Source: Marinobacterium jannaschii DSM 6295
GTDB taxonomy: Bacteria; Pseudomonadota; Gammaproteobacteria; Pseudomonadales; Balneatricaceae
DNA: 64,000 nucleotides
Reading direction: 5' to 3'
Assembly: GCF_000620085.1 (NCBI RefSeq)
Contig: NZ_JHVJ01000004.1
Coordinates: 295,422 to 359,421, forward strand
The notes beneath the pieces are model-generated. The model did not search any database. It had not been told where the DNA came from and worked only from the letters and a program-made list of their open reading frames with translations. Shown here one piece after another: positions 44,064 to 54,252 of this stretch; the stretch's first letter is position 1; every line of letters begins with the position of its first letter. The position numbers and the translations under genes are program-made.

Positions 44064-46175
44064 TTAAGGGTTGATCGTAACAGAGACTGATTTAGAAGTA
44101 ATAGTGCCATTGGGGCTGGTCACTTCCACGGAGAATATAGCGCTTGTGACTTTATCGACGTCTGCAGCTCTTATGTTGATAGTCTGTTGGCTAGGTAAAA
44201 GTGTGTTGCCAACAGTGAAGGAAGAAGTACCGACAAAGGATCCATCTGAAAAACTACAAGCTACCGCTGTTCCTTTGGGTAAGGCATTTCCATTGGTGTC
44301 GGAGTACGTGATAGTCAAGCTGCGAGACTGCTCGCTTTCCATAGTAAAGCCAGTAGTAACGGAGCCGCCGTCCTCAATAGTGATTGTTGCAGCAGAGGTT
44401 GAAAGTACGATTACTGTTCCTTTGAAAATGAACGTGAGGTTCGCGCAATGGCCCGCCGCTTTAGCAGAATCGGAGCAATTGGGGCCATTATAGAAGGCAT
44501 CGGCGTCATCATATTGGGCATTGCCATTAAAGTCGGCAGCGGGCTCGCTAAAACCTAGCTCGTCGACATCCCTTAGCCCGCTCTCGTTGTCATCTCTAAA
44601 CGGTTCGGGAAGGTTAGTAATTATCGTCTCTCCAAGGTCATACAGGCCGTTGTTGTTAGAGTCATCGAAGGATTCCATACCTACTGTGTAAGCATATATG
44701 GTGGCTCGGCCGCTTGCGGGGCGTGGGGTTTTAGATATCCATTTTACAGTACAGCTTCCTTCATCATTATCGATAACACATGGTGATTCGATATCGCCGG
44801 CTTCTGTTGAGAGAGTAAAGCTGGTGCCTTTAGGGGCGAAGTTACTGTTGTCGTCCCCTGCTCTAATTGTAATGGGAACCTCTACGCCAGTGATATTCCA
44901 GCTTTCTGAGTTCAGTGTTTCTGGATTAATCGCGAGTCTATTTTGAGCAGGGAGGCCCGTTGCGATAGATAGTTTATTTGAAACAGTTGATAAGACGCTT
45001 GTGCCGCTGTTAAAGGAAGCTTTTACGCTTACAGAAGTAGGAGTATTTCCTGAATTTACAACAGTTTGTACTAATCCATTCGAATCTGATGTGGCAATAA
45101 TATTTTGAAGCTCCACTGAGCCATCGGTGGTAACTAGTTCAAAGTTCACATCTTGCCCAGCAACTGGGTTTCCACTTATATCGAAAACTTTGAATATAAC
45201 AACTGCAAATTCTGGTCGTTCGGTAGTGCCATTACCTTTTGTAGAAAGAATCGATTTGCTGATGGATTCGAATGCAACTGAACCTGCGGCGGCGCTAGCT
45301 ACTTGAATAGTGGTAGAGGCTATGTGGCCTCCTGGAATTGAAGCGGTAATAGTATCGGTACCTTCACATCCATTAGCTCGATAAGTCGCAACTGCAGTCC
45401 CATTTGTAGTCGTAATTGCAGTGTCGATTGAAGCTGTTGGAGGAGTGGCTGATGTACAGGCGGAGGTAAATGTTACTTCTACTGGATTAGCATATAAAGC
45501 GCTACTACTCTCTAGGTCTACCACATTAGCAGTGACAGTCATAGTGCCGCCTGCAGAAAGCTGGTTCGGAGATACTACGCTAGGTGTCAAGGCTCCATTG
45601 TTGAAGCTTCCTCCAGACCCGGAACCCAAAGCGAGGTTGGCTAAAGAGGTTTCAAAGTTGGCCTCGGCATTTACGGTAATACTGTCTGATGTCGACGTTG
45701 CTTTTACCGTAGTGGCACCTTCAGCGGTACCTGCTTTAAGTGTGATGCTGGCAACGCCGTTACTGTCGGTGAGAGCCGTGCCTGAGATAGGATCAAGCGT
45801 GGCGATAGTAGAGTCAGTTACTGAAAACTCCACAATTTCGCCTTTGACCGGATTGCTGCTGGCATCAAGGAAGGTTGCGCTGACCGTGGCGGGAGTTGAT
45901 TCGTTGATCGCAGTAATTACGTTACTGCTACTGTCGGTCAGTTTTAGTGCGAGTGAGGCTTGATTTACCGGTGTGGTTGTACCACTGCTACCGGAACCAG
46001 AACTACCGGAAGAATCCGAAGAACTGCCGGAACTGCCAGAACCGGAAGAGCTTGATGATGAACTCCCCCCTCCAACCCCCGTAAATCCACCCGATCCTGA
46101 GCCTCCGCCACCGCAGGCGGTGAGGAGCTGAAGTACGAATACTGATACAACCAGTTTAGACAGCAGCGGTTTCAT
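44064..46175 (-). CDS. Ig-like (Big_1/invasin-type) repeat lipoprotein
   Basis: 703 residues with a lipoprotein signal (lipobox LLTAC, Cys21), then a Gly/Ser-rich stalk (about 22-66) with a run of seven Ser. Several bacterial Ig-like repeats follow, marked by phrases such as LTDSNGVASITLKAG and NPVAGQDVNFELVTTDGS. About residues 505-560 there are three acidic Asp/Asn loops (DDSNNNGLYDLGE, RDDNESGLRDVDE, DFNGNAQYDDADA) that look calcium-binding. It is probably an outer-membrane surface protein. Base use is visibly more AT-rich than in neighbouring genes, a hint of transfer. Repeat boundaries are approximate. Confidence 0.85.
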   Translation of the reverse strand: MKPLLSKLVVSVFVLQLLTACGGGGSGSGGFTGVGGGSSSSSSSGSGSSGSSSDSSGSSGSGSSGTTTPVNQASLALKLTDSSSNVITAINESTPATVSATFLDASSNPVKGEIVEFSVTDSTIATLDPISGTALTDSNGVASITLKAGTAEGATTVKATSTSDSITVNAEANFETSLANLALGSGSGGSFNNGALTPSVVSPNQLSAGGTMTVTANVVDLESSSALYANPVEVTFTSACTSATPPTASIDTAITTTNGTAVATYRANGCEGTDTITASIPGGHIASTTIQVASAAAGSVAFESISKSILSTKGNGTTERPEFAVVIFKVFDISGNPVAGQDVNFELVTTDGSVELQNIIATSDSNGLVQTVVNSGNTPTSVSVKASFNSGTSVLSTVSNKLSIATGLPAQNRLAINPETLNSESWNITGVEVPITIRAGDDNSNFAPKGTSFTLSTEAGDIESPCVIDNDEGSCTVKWISKTPRPASGRATIYAYTVGMESFDDSNNNGLYDLGETIITNLPEPFRDDNESGLRDVDELGFSEPAADFNGNAQYDDADAFYNGPNCSDSAKAAGHCANLTFIFKGTVIVLSTSAATITIEDGGSVTTGFTMESEQSRSLTITYSDTNGNALPKGTAVACSFSDGSFVGTSSFTVGNTLLPSQQTINIRAADVDKVTSAIFSVEVTSPNGTITSKSVSVTINP

Positions 46176-46330
46176 CCAGCTAATTCCTTTTGCGCTATTG
46201 AACAGACAGTTACACGGGGAGAGGGCTGGTCACTCTTCTGTTCTTTGGCACGACTCCCTGTGCACGAAACCGAAGCATGGTAGCACAGGCCGTTTTCTAC
46301 AATAAATGAAAAGTGGATATCTGATTATTT

Positions 46331-46344
46331 AATGATCGATCATT
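46331..46344. promoter_or_regulatory. Palindrome abutting a TATAAT box
   Basis: 14-bp palindrome AATGATCGATCATT followed two bases later by TATAAT (46347-46352), about 85 bases before the M16 protease start. Position suits an operator in that promoter. Confidence 0.4.
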
Positions 46345-46435
46345 CATATAATTAGACAGTATCTTCTCTGACTCCTAGACTTATCTATTACCTGCCCATT
46401 ACCACGGAGGGTTGCTGTCCCGTGAGGTAATCGCT

Positions 46436-49282
46436 ATGGCTGTGAAAACCGTGTTCCGCACCCTCTGGCACGCGTTCGGCGTTGTCCTGCTGGCTTTTAT
46501 TGGTAAGGCGGCCCATGCCGGTATCCATAAAAGCCCCAATGATCACCGTGAGTACCTCACATTCAAGCTGCCGAATAATATGTCGGTGCTGGTGATCTCA
46601 GACCCGGACTCCGATAAGGCCGCCGCGGCGATGAATGTGGCGGTGGGCTCCAGCGCCGATCCACAGAGTCGACCGGGACTGGCGCATTTTCTGGAGCATA
46701 TGCTGTTTCTCGGCACCCGGAAGTATCCCCAGGCCGATGGCTATCACAAGTTCATCAAGTCTCATGGCGGACGCCACAACGCTTATACCTCACCGGACAA
46801 TACCAACTATTACTTCGATATCTCGGCGGACAGCCTTGAGCCGGCGCTGGATCGGTTTGCCCAGTTCTTTGTCGCGCCGTTACTGGATGAGAAGTATGTA
46901 GAGCGGGAACGCCATGCAGTGCATTCGGAGTATCGTGCCCGGATGCGGGATGATCGTCAGCGTCTGTATTCGGCGACCAAGCAGGTGATGAATGCCGACC
47001 ATGGCTACAGTCATTTCAGTGTCGGTTCAATGAAGACGCTGGCAGGGGATGTAAGGCCTGATCTGGTGGCATTCTATGATCATTATTATTCCGCCAATAT
47101 GATGAGCCTGGTGGTGGAGGGCAAGGAATCCGTAGAAGAGCTGAAGGCGATGGTGGAAGCGAAGTTTGCCGAGGTGCCGGATAAGGATGTAAAACCCGCC
47201 AGCTTCAATGATTCTGTCTTTGCCGACAACACTTTACCCGCCAGGCTTTCTGTCAAGTGCCTGAAAAACGAGGAAGCGCTGAGCCTGACCTTTCCGCTGG
47301 ATAGCGTCAGGCAGTACTGGCAGGAGAAGCCGTTGCGTTATATCTCCAGTCTGATCGGCTATGAGGGACATGGCAGCTTGCTGGCGTACCTGAAGCAGCA
47401 GGGCTGGGCGAATAACCTGATGGCCAGCCAGGGGCTGGATCTGAAAAATGAAGCCACCTTTAAGGTCGATATTGACCTCACCGATGAAGGCTACGCAAAT
47501 AAAGAGAAGGTGATCGAATCCTTCTTCAGTTTCATCGCTAAGCTGAAGGATGAAGGGGTGCGGGCTGATATCTACCAGGAGGAGCAGGAGCTGGCCCAGA
47601 CCCATTTCCGCTTCCGTGAGGCGATGCCGGCGATGAAGGAGGTGAGCCATCTGGCGAAATCGATGCAGTATTACCCGGCAGAGCATGTGATCGACGGCCC
47701 GTACCTGATGTCACAGTTTAATGCGGACCATATCCATGCCTTCCTGAAAGATATCCGCCCGGACAATATGTTGCTGACGGTGCAGGCTCAGGACGTAGTG
47801 ACCGATCAGAAAGACCCCTGGTTTAATACCGAATACAAGGTGGAACCACTGACTGATCGCGAGCTGGCGCACTGGAGTACACCGGAGTCGCTGGCTGAGT
47901 TGAGTGTCCGGGGGCAGAACCGCTATATCGCCGATCACTTTGATCTGAAAACGCCGGAAAATGATGATCAGCAAACCCCCGAAGTTATCTTTGACCGTGA
48001 TGGACTGACTCTGTGGCACCTGCAGGATCAGGAGTTTAACAGTCCGCAGGCCGATGCCTATTTTTCAGTAACATCACCACAGGCCAATGACTCGGCCCGC
48101 AATGCAGTGATGACCGCGCTCTATACCCGGATGGTGCAGGATCGCCTCGGCGAGTCTCTTTATGATGCCCGGCTGGCGGGATTTAATACCCGTATCTATC
48201 CCCATGTGCGTGGCTTTACCGTACGCCTATCTGGTTACAGCGATAAAATGCCATTGTTGTTGCAGCAGGTGACTGATGGCCTGACGGATACCCAGCTGGA
48301 TAAGTCCCGCTTTGCCCGGATGAAGCAGCAGCTGGCAGCCGACCTGGGGAATGCGCGCAAAGATAAGCCCTACAACCAGACAATCGGTGAGATCTTCCGC
48401 CTGTTGTTGCCGCAGTGGAGTAATGAAGAGAAGGCGCTGGCGCTGGCGTCGGTAGAGTTCAGCGACCTGGAGCGTTTTATTCCGGTGTTGTTGTCCGATA
48501 ATAAGGTGCGGATGATGACGCATGGTAACCTGCTTGAAGATGAGGCGCTGGCGTTGTCTTCTATTGTCGAACAGGCGATCGTAACCCGACAGAAAACGAC
48601 TCCGGATGTGAAGGCGCAGGTAGTGAAGCTGGAGGAAAATACCGAGCTGACCCAGACGCTGGACATTTCCCATAATGATTCGGCGATCAGTGTCTACTTT
48701 CAGGGTGAGGATACCGAAGTGAAGTCGCGGGCGGAGTTTGCTCTGCTAAGTGAGATCGTCACCTCTCCCTTCTATACCCAGTTGAGGACAGAGAAGCAGC
48801 TGGGCTATATCGTTTTTCAGACTCCGCTTACACTGGGAAACGCGCCGGGGCTGGCATTTGTGGTGCAGAGTCCTAAGGCTGAGCCGGGAGCCTTGGAAGG
48901 GCATATTAATGGTTTTCTGGATCAGATGACCGAGCAGCTGGCGACACTGGACGAAGCACAGCTGGAGCAGTTCAAACGCAGCGTGGTATCCAAGCTGATG
49001 CGGCGGGATAAGAACCTGCACGCGCGCTCTAACCGTCTGTGGAAACAGATCGATGAGACGGATTCAGACTTTGATACCCAGCAGCAACTGGCTGCGGCTG
49101 TGCAGGCATTGTCTCTGGCCGATCTGCAGAAGTGTTACCGGGGGATGGCCGCCCGCAAGCTGGTGGTGCGCAGTTTCGGTGATAAGCACCGTAGTAACGG
49201 CCTCTATCAGCGTGAGGCCAACCGTCGCTGCGATAAAGCCATTCGCAAGATGAAGCAGCAGGGCGAGTATTTTGAAGTCTAG
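46436..49282 (+). CDS. Periplasmic M16 (insulinase/pitrilysin-like) metalloprotease
   Basis: 948 residues from the ATG at 46436; an in-frame TTG eight codons earlier is less likely. Residues 1-28 are a signal peptide ending AAHA. The inverted zinc motif HFLEH is at 84-88, with a further Glu in ERERHAVHSEY. The four-domain size matches pitrilysin (PtrA-like). It degrades peptides in the periplasm. It is divergent from the Ig lipoprotein and followed by a terminator shared with dbpA. Confidence 0.92.
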   Translation: MAVKTVFRTLWHAFGVVLLAFIGKAAHAGIHKSPNDHREYLTFKLPNNMSVLVISDPDSDKAAAAMNVAVGSSADPQSRPGLAHFLEHMLFLGTRKYPQADGYHKFIKSHGGRHNAYTSPDNTNYYFDISADSLEPALDRFAQFFVAPLLDEKYVERERHAVHSEYRARMRDDRQRLYSATKQVMNADHGYSHFSVGSMKTLAGDVRPDLVAFYDHYYSANMMSLVVEGKESVEELKAMVEAKFAEVPDKDVKPASFNDSVFADNTLPARLSVKCLKNEEALSLTFPLDSVRQYWQEKPLRYISSLIGYEGHGSLLAYLKQQGWANNLMASQGLDLKNEATFKVDIDLTDEGYANKEKVIESFFSFIAKLKDEGVRADIYQEEQELAQTHFRFREAMPAMKEVSHLAKSMQYYPAEHVIDGPYLMSQFNADHIHAFLKDIRPDNMLLTVQAQDVVTDQKDPWFNTEYKVEPLTDRELAHWSTPESLAELSVRGQNRYIADHFDLKTPENDDQQTPEVIFDRDGLTLWHLQDQEFNSPQADAYFSVTSPQANDSARNAVMTALYTRMVQDRLGESLYDARLAGFNTRIYPHVRGFTVRLSGYSDKMPLLLQQVTDGLTDTQLDKSRFARMKQQLAADLGNARKDKPYNQTIGEIFRLLLPQWSNEEKALALASVEFSDLERFIPVLLSDNKVRMMTHGNLLEDEALALSSIVEQAIVTRQKTTPDVKAQVVKLEENTELTQTLDISHNDSAISVYFQGEDTEVKSRAEFALLSEIVTSPFYTQLRTEKQLGYIVFQTPLTLGNAPGLAFVVQSPKAEPGALEGHINGFLDQMTEQLATLDEAQLEQFKRSVVSKLMRRDKNLHARSNRLWKQIDETDSDFDTQQQLAAAVQALSLADLQKCYRGMAARKLVVRSFGDKHRSNGLYQREANRRCDKAIRKMKQQGEYFEV

Positions 49283-49309
49283 ATCCGTCCTCTAATGCCG
49301 CTTATAAAA

Positions 49310-49340
49310 AAGCCCGGAGTCTGTTATAGCGTCCGGGCTT
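49310..49340. terminator. Terminator between M16 and dbpA
   Basis: 9-bp arms AAGCCCGGA (49310-49318) and its complement (49332-49340). A long T-run follows on the plus strand and A/T-rich sequence precedes on the other. Confidence 0.8.
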
Positions 49341-49358
49341 CTTTTTTTTGGGCTCAGA

Positions 49359-50738
49359 TCAGAGCCTGCGGACCTTAAACTTGCGTCCTTTGATCTTACC
49401 ATCGCGCAGGCGATCCAGCGCCTCGCGGGCTACCTTGCGTTCTACAGCGACGTAGGCGAAATAGTCAACCACATCGATTTTACCCACCGCTGTGCCGGGG
49501 ATTCCCGCTTCGCCAGTCAGGGCGCCGAGGATATCGCCGGGGCGCACTTTGTCTTTGCGGCCGCCGGCGATACAGAGGGTTGCCATCCGCGGTGGCTGTG
49601 GCGCTTCGGGTCGGCTGCTGATCTGGTCCATCGAGACGCGGGGCAGCTCAGCCTGCTGGTACTCGGAGATGATCTCCATCTTGTACTCTTCACGCTCGGT
49701 ATGCAGGCTGATCGCCATACCTTCTTTGCCAGCGCGTCCGGTGCGACCGATACGGTGGATATAGATCTCCGGGTCTTTCGGCAGGTCGTAGTTAACCACC
49801 GCAGAGAGGTCATCGATATCCAGTCCGCGGGCGGCGACATCGGTCGCGACCAGTACGCTGCAGCTGCCGTTGGCAAACTGGGTCAGTACCATATCCCGGT
49901 CTTTCTGGTCCAGATCGCCATGCAGCGGGCGGGCGACGTGGCCGGCCTCTTTCAGGGCCTGGCTGATATCGTTGCACTGCTGGCGGGTATTACAGAATAC
50001 GACGGAAGAAACCGGGCGGTGATGGCCCAGCAGGCGGATCAGGGCATCGGTCTTCTGGTCCTTTTCCACCCGATAGAAGCGCTGGCTGATCTGGCTGTCG
50101 GAGTGGAAGGATTCCACGCTGACTTCAACCGGGTCCCGCTGATACTGGTCACTGATCTGACGGATCTCCTTGGGATAAGTCGCAGAGAACAACAGGGTCT
50201 GGCGATTACTTGGAGTTTGCTCAAGGATATCCTGAATATCGTCGCTGAAGCCCATATCCAGCATCCGGTCGGCTTCATCCAGCACCAGGGTATTGATGCG
50301 GTTTATGCGCAGGGTGCCTTTGCGCAGATGATCCTTGATGCGTCCGGGAGTACCGACAACCACATGGGCACCGTGTTCCAGCGAGCCGATCTGGGGGCCG
50401 ATTGGCTGACCGCCGCAGATCGTGACGATCTTGGTGTTCTGGCGGTAACGTGCCAGCTTACGCAGCTCTTTCGCTACCTGGGTTGCCAGTTCGCGGGTCG
50501 GGCAGAGTACTAGTGCCTGGACGAAAAAGCCGCTGGGTGCCAGCTTGTCCAGCAGGCCGATGCCGAAGGCTGCCGTCTTACCGCTGCCTGTTTTGGCCTT
50601 GGCAATCAGATCCTTGCCCGCCAGTACCTGGGGCAGGCTCTGGGCCTGGATCGGTGTCATTTCGCTGTAGCCGATCGCGTTAAGGTTTTCGAGCTGGGCC
50701 GGGGGCAGGGAGAGGGCGGAGAAAAGGGTATCGGTCAC
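49359..50738 (-). CDS. dbpA: ATP-dependent RNA helicase DbpA
   Basis: 459 residues with Q motif MTPIQ near 28, Walker A AKTGSGKT (48-55), DEAD in LVLDEADRMLDMGF, SAT, and HRIGRTGRAG. The C-terminal RNA-binding domain (GGRKDKVRPGDILGALTGE to KGRKFKVRRL) is specific to DbpA, which binds hairpin 92 of 23S rRNA during 50S assembly. This separates it from the other DEAD-box gene at 4608. Stands alone, terminator downstream. Confidence 0.95.
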   Translation of the reverse strand: MTDTLFSALSLPPAQLENLNAIGYSEMTPIQAQSLPQVLAGKDLIAKAKTGSGKTAAFGIGLLDKLAPSGFFVQALVLCPTRELATQVAKELRKLARYRQNTKIVTICGGQPIGPQIGSLEHGAHVVVGTPGRIKDHLRKGTLRINRINTLVLDEADRMLDMGFSDDIQDILEQTPSNRQTLLFSATYPKEIRQISDQYQRDPVEVSVESFHSDSQISQRFYRVEKDQKTDALIRLLGHHRPVSSVVFCNTRQQCNDISQALKEAGHVARPLHGDLDQKDRDMVLTQFANGSCSVLVATDVAARGLDIDDLSAVVNYDLPKDPEIYIHRIGRTGRAGKEGMAISLHTEREEYKMEIISEYQQAELPRVSMDQISSRPEAPQPPRMATLCIAGGRKDKVRPGDILGALTGEAGIPGTAVGKIDVVDYFAYVAVERKVAREALDRLRDGKIKGRKFKVRRL

Positions 50739-50820
50739 GGTGGTCTCTGGAGCTGACTTGGAAAGGGCGCCATTCTACCATCGTATGGCTAATTAATCCG
50801 GTTGCTTTCAGGCGGGCACA

Positions 50821-50846
50821 AAAAAACCACCCGAGGGTGGTTTTTT
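50821..50846. terminator. Terminator after ppa
   Basis: Arms 50821-50831 and 50836-50846 (AAAAAACCACC and its complement) with a 4-base loop. Confidence 0.85.
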
Positions 50847-50867
50847 CAGAACTGAAGGACGAGGTGC

Positions 50868-51401
50868 TTATTTAGCAGCTTCGTACGCAGCAGCTGCGGT
50901 TACGATTGCAGCGCGGGCAGCGTCAGCGTTATCCCAGCCTTCAACCTTAACCCACTTGCCTTCTTCCAGCCCCTTGTAGTTCTCGAAGAAGTGTTTGATG
51001 CGGTCGAGCTGCAGCTGAGGCAGGTCTTCGATGTCCTGTACGTCTTTGTACGCTTTAGTCAGCTTGTCGTGAGGCACGGCAACCAGCTTAGCGTCTTCGC
51101 CAGCTTCGTCGGTCATATTCAGGATGCCAACCGGACGGCAGCGGATCACAGAACCCGGGATCACAGGGTAAGGAGTCACAACCAGTACATCCAGAGCGTC
51201 GCCATCGTCAGCCAGCGTGTTGTTGATGTAGCCGTAGTTCGCCGGGTAGAACATTGGTGCAGCCATGAAACGATCGACGAAGATAGCATCTTCTTCTTTC
51301 TCGATCTCATACTTGACTGGAGAGCTCTCTGCCGGGATTTCAATAACTACGTAGATATCGTTTGGCAGATCTTTACCTGCAGGTATTTTCGCAAAGCTCA
51401 T
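50868..51401 (-). CDS. ppa: Inorganic pyrophosphatase
   Basis: 177-residue family I soluble pyrophosphatase that hydrolyses PPi to phosphate. The signature [13 protein letters not shown] carries the metal-binding Asp residues. The start is [23 protein letters not shown]. Length is typical of bacterial Ppa (about 175). Single gene with its own terminator. Confidence 0.98.
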   Translation of the reverse strand: MSFAKIPAGKDLPNDIYVVIEIPAESSPVKYEIEKEEDAIFVDRFMAAPMFYPANYGYINNTLADDGDALDVLVVTPYPVIPGSVIRCRPVGILNMTDEAGEDAKLVAVPHDKLTKAYKDVQDIEDLPQLQLDRIKHFFENYKGLEEGKWVKVEGWDNADAARAAIVTAAAAYEAAK

Positions 51402-51521
51402 GCTTCTTCTTCCTGTAAACAGTTGTCAGTCTGAAAGGGGTTGGCCGGATTATAACGTTTCATACAGGTGGCGTTGAATAAGACTTAACGCCAACTGGAG
51501 TTATACCTCCGGCCGGAATTC

Positions 51522-52523
51522 TTAGCGGTTAAGCCGTGCGGCTTTGGAATCAGCGCTGTCGCGGTGGAATTCCATTGCGGTCTCAACTTCGTTCTTAGAA
51601 CCCAGGGCCACGGCTACGCGCTGGTGGATCTTCTGAGGCTCGATGTCCATGATGTTGCCGTAGCAGGTCGTAGACAGTCCGCCGGCCTGTTCGATCAGGA
51701 AGCTCATCGGGTTGCCTTCATACATCAGGCGCAGTTTGCCCGGCTTGCTCTCGTCACGCTTGTCCCATGGGTAGGCGAAGATACCGCCACGGGTCAGTAC
51801 GCGGTGAACTTCGGCCACCATGGAGGCGATCCAGCGCATATTGAAGTTTTTACCGCGGTTGCCTTCAACACCCAGCAGTAGCTCGTCGATGTAGCTCTGC
51901 ATCTCCGGTTCCCAGTGACGCTGGTTTGACATATTGATGGCAAACTCATTGGTATCAGCAGGGATCTCGATGTTATCACGGGTCAGCAGGAAGTCGCCGG
52001 TGTGAGCCAGGGTAAAGAAGTTAACGCCCTTACCGGTGGTCAGGGACAGGACAGCGGACTGGCCGTAAAGCACGTAACCGGCCGCGATCTGCTTGCGACC
52101 CGCCTGCAGATAAGCTGCTTCGTCTGCACCGGACATGCCTTCAGGCAGTTCCAGAATAGAGAAGATAGTGCCGACAGAGACATTGATATCGATGTTAGAG
52201 GAGCCGTCCAGCGGATCAAAGGTGACCAGGTAGCGGCCATCCGGGTTACCCGCTACTGGCAGATCTTCCTCTTCTGAAGCCAGGCCGGCCACCAGAGGAT
52301 TGTCCAGCAGGAACTTTTTCAGCAGGTCGTTGGCGATAACGTCCATTTTCTTCTGGGTTTCGCCCTGCACGTTCGTGTCTTCAGTGGATCCTAAAACGCC
52401 TGCCAGGGCGCCTTCGCGCAGCTGAATTGCAACTTCTTTACAGGCAAGCATCAGGGTACCGATCAGATCGATAAGATTGTCGTCGGTTTCCTGTTGTTTA
52501 AGGAACTGGCTCAGCAGTAACAT
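51522..52523 (-). CDS. fbp: Fructose-1,6-bisphosphatase, class I
   Basis: 333 residues. The gluconeogenic enzyme removes the 1-phosphate of fructose-1,6-bisphosphate. Catalytic metal-site stretch [20 protein letters not shown] is present, with SEEEDLPV before it and [20 protein letters not shown] later. Size and motifs fit class I. Divergent from mpl across about 250 bases. Nothing unusual. Confidence 0.97.
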   Translation of the reverse strand: MLLLSQFLKQQETDDNLIDLIGTLMLACKEVAIQLREGALAGVLGSTEDTNVQGETQKKMDVIANDLLKKFLLDNPLVAGLASEEEDLPVAGNPDGRYLVTFDPLDGSSNIDINVSVGTIFSILELPEGMSGADEAAYLQAGRKQIAAGYVLYGQSAVLSLTTGKGVNFFTLAHTGDFLLTRDNIEIPADTNEFAINMSNQRHWEPEMQSYIDELLLGVEGNRGKNFNMRWIASMVAEVHRVLTRGGIFAYPWDKRDESKPGKLRLMYEGNPMSFLIEQAGGLSTTCYGNIMDIEPQKIHQRVAVALGSKNEVETAMEFHRDSADSKAARLNR

Positions 52524-52772
52524 TCGTGGTTTGTCTCTCAGGCTCAGTGAAGGTATATAGGCTACCGATCAGAAAAATTTAAGCCCCGGATACAGGCGTC
52601 TGATACAGTAAAGCCCTTTATGTTGTTGGCGCTGGATTGTACGTCAAAGCGCCGTTGATTTCATGTCCGGCCTCTGTTTTTTCATGCCTTTTTCATCAGC
52701 TTTTCGTGCCAGATATCCTAGTGAATTGTTTTAAAACTGGAATACCCGGCGGCATTGTAAGGAGATTAGTGG

Positions 52773-54152
52773 GTGCATATTCATATTCTTGGTATCTGTG
52801 GCACCTTTATGGGGTCGCTGGCAGTGCTGGCGAAACAACTCGGGTATAGGGTGACCGGCTCTGATGCCAATGTATATCCACCCATGAGTACCCAGTTGCA
52901 GGCGCAGGGTATTGAGCTGATGGAGGGCTATGATCCGGCCCATCTCGAGCCCGCTCCGGACCTGATTGTAGTGGGTAACGCTATGTCCCGTGGTAACCCG
53001 GCTGTGGAGCATATGCTGAACAGCGGTATCGCCTATATCTCCGGCCCCCAGTGGCTGAGTGAACACCTGTTGCAGGATCGCTGGGTGCTGGCCGTGGCCG
53101 GAACTCATGGTAAAACCACCACCGCTACCATGCTGGCCTGGATTCTGGATTACAACCAGATGGAACCGGGGTTTCTGATCGGCGGGGTGCCAAAGAACTT
53201 TGATGTATCGGCCCGGGTGGGCAACTCGCCGTTCTTTGTCATCGAGGCGGATGAGTACGACACGGCGTTCTTCGACAAGCGTTCCAAGTTTGTCCACTAC
53301 CATCCCCGCACCCTGGTCCTGAATAACCTGGAATTTGATCACGCCGATATCTTTGACGACCTCAAGGCGATCCAGCGCCAGTTCCACCATGTGGTGCGGA
53401 TTGTCCCGGCTATCGGCCAGATCATAGTCCCTGCCGGGCAACCGGCACTGGATGAAGTGATTCAGCAGGGCTGCTGGAGTGAGCTGTCGCGTAGCGCTGT
53501 GCTGGCAGAGGACGATCAGGTATTTGAGGGGATCGAATGGCAGGCAAGGAAGCTGACCGCCGATGGTAGCCGTTTTGAGGTGCTGCACAACGGCCAGAGT
53601 AAAGGGACTGTCGACTGGTCTATGACCGGTGATCACAGCGTCAATAATGGTCTGGTTGCGATTGCGGCGGCGCGGAATGTTGGTGTGTTACCCGAGCATG
53701 CCGTCGAGGCCCTGAACCGCTTTGGTGGTGTGAAGCGGCGGATGGAGCTGGTGGGTGACGTCAATGGCGTGAAGGTCTATGACGACTTTGCCCACCATCC
53801 GACGGCCATCGAAACCACGTTGGAGGGTATCCGCGCCCAGGTGGGCGAAGAGAAGATTATTGCGGTGATCGAACCGCGCTCCAATACCATGCGACTGGGC
53901 AGTCATAAGGCTCAGCTGGCGGCCAGTGTGGCGAAAGCGGACAAGGTATTCTGGTATCAGCCGCAGGGGCTGGAATGGTCGCTGGAAGAGGTGATCAAAA
54001 GCAGTCCGGTCGAGGCTGCCTTGTGCCGTTCGACCCAGCAGATCATCGATCAACTGGCTGTCGAAGCCTTATCCGGAAGCCATATCGTGGTGATGAGTAA
54101 TGGTGGCTTTGAAGGGATTCACGGCCGTATCGTCTCGGCTCTGGAGTCATAA
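52773..54152 (+). CDS. mpl: UDP-N-acetylmuramate:L-alanyl-gamma-D-glutamyl-meso-diaminopimelate ligase
   Basis: 459 residues, starting at GTG 52773 behind AAGGAG. It recycles murein tripeptide onto UDP-MurNAc, a Mur-ligase reaction. The P-loop is GTHGKTTT (110-117), and the N-terminus MHIHILGICGTFMGSLAVLA is specific to Mpl, unlike MurC. EADEYDTAFFDKRSKF and DDFAHHPTAI are further hallmarks. A terminator follows at 54203-54227. Confidence 0.97.
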   Translation: MHIHILGICGTFMGSLAVLAKQLGYRVTGSDANVYPPMSTQLQAQGIELMEGYDPAHLEPAPDLIVVGNAMSRGNPAVEHMLNSGIAYISGPQWLSEHLLQDRWVLAVAGTHGKTTTATMLAWILDYNQMEPGFLIGGVPKNFDVSARVGNSPFFVIEADEYDTAFFDKRSKFVHYHPRTLVLNNLEFDHADIFDDLKAIQRQFHHVVRIVPAIGQIIVPAGQPALDEVIQQGCWSELSRSAVLAEDDQVFEGIEWQARKLTADGSRFEVLHNGQSKGTVDWSMTGDHSVNNGLVAIAAARNVGVLPEHAVEALNRFGGVKRRMELVGDVNGVKVYDDFAHHPTAIETTLEGIRAQVGEEKIIAVIEPRSNTMRLGSHKAQLAASVAKADKVFWYQPQGLEWSLEEVIKSSPVEAALCRSTQQIIDQLAVEALSGSHIVVMSNGGFEGIHGRIVSALES

Positions 54153-54202
54153 GGCGTGAATAAGCCTGCCACAGCCTGGCTTAAGTTGATGAAATAGTCA
54201 TT

Positions 54203-54227
54203 AGAGGCGGGTAGAATTCCCGCCTCT
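54203..54227 (+). terminator. mpl terminator
   Basis: 9-bp arms AGAGGCGGG (54203-54211) and its complement (54219-54227), loop 7, then TTT. Confidence 0.8.
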
Positions 54228-54252
54228 TTTACACCGTTGGACACCGATTGCC

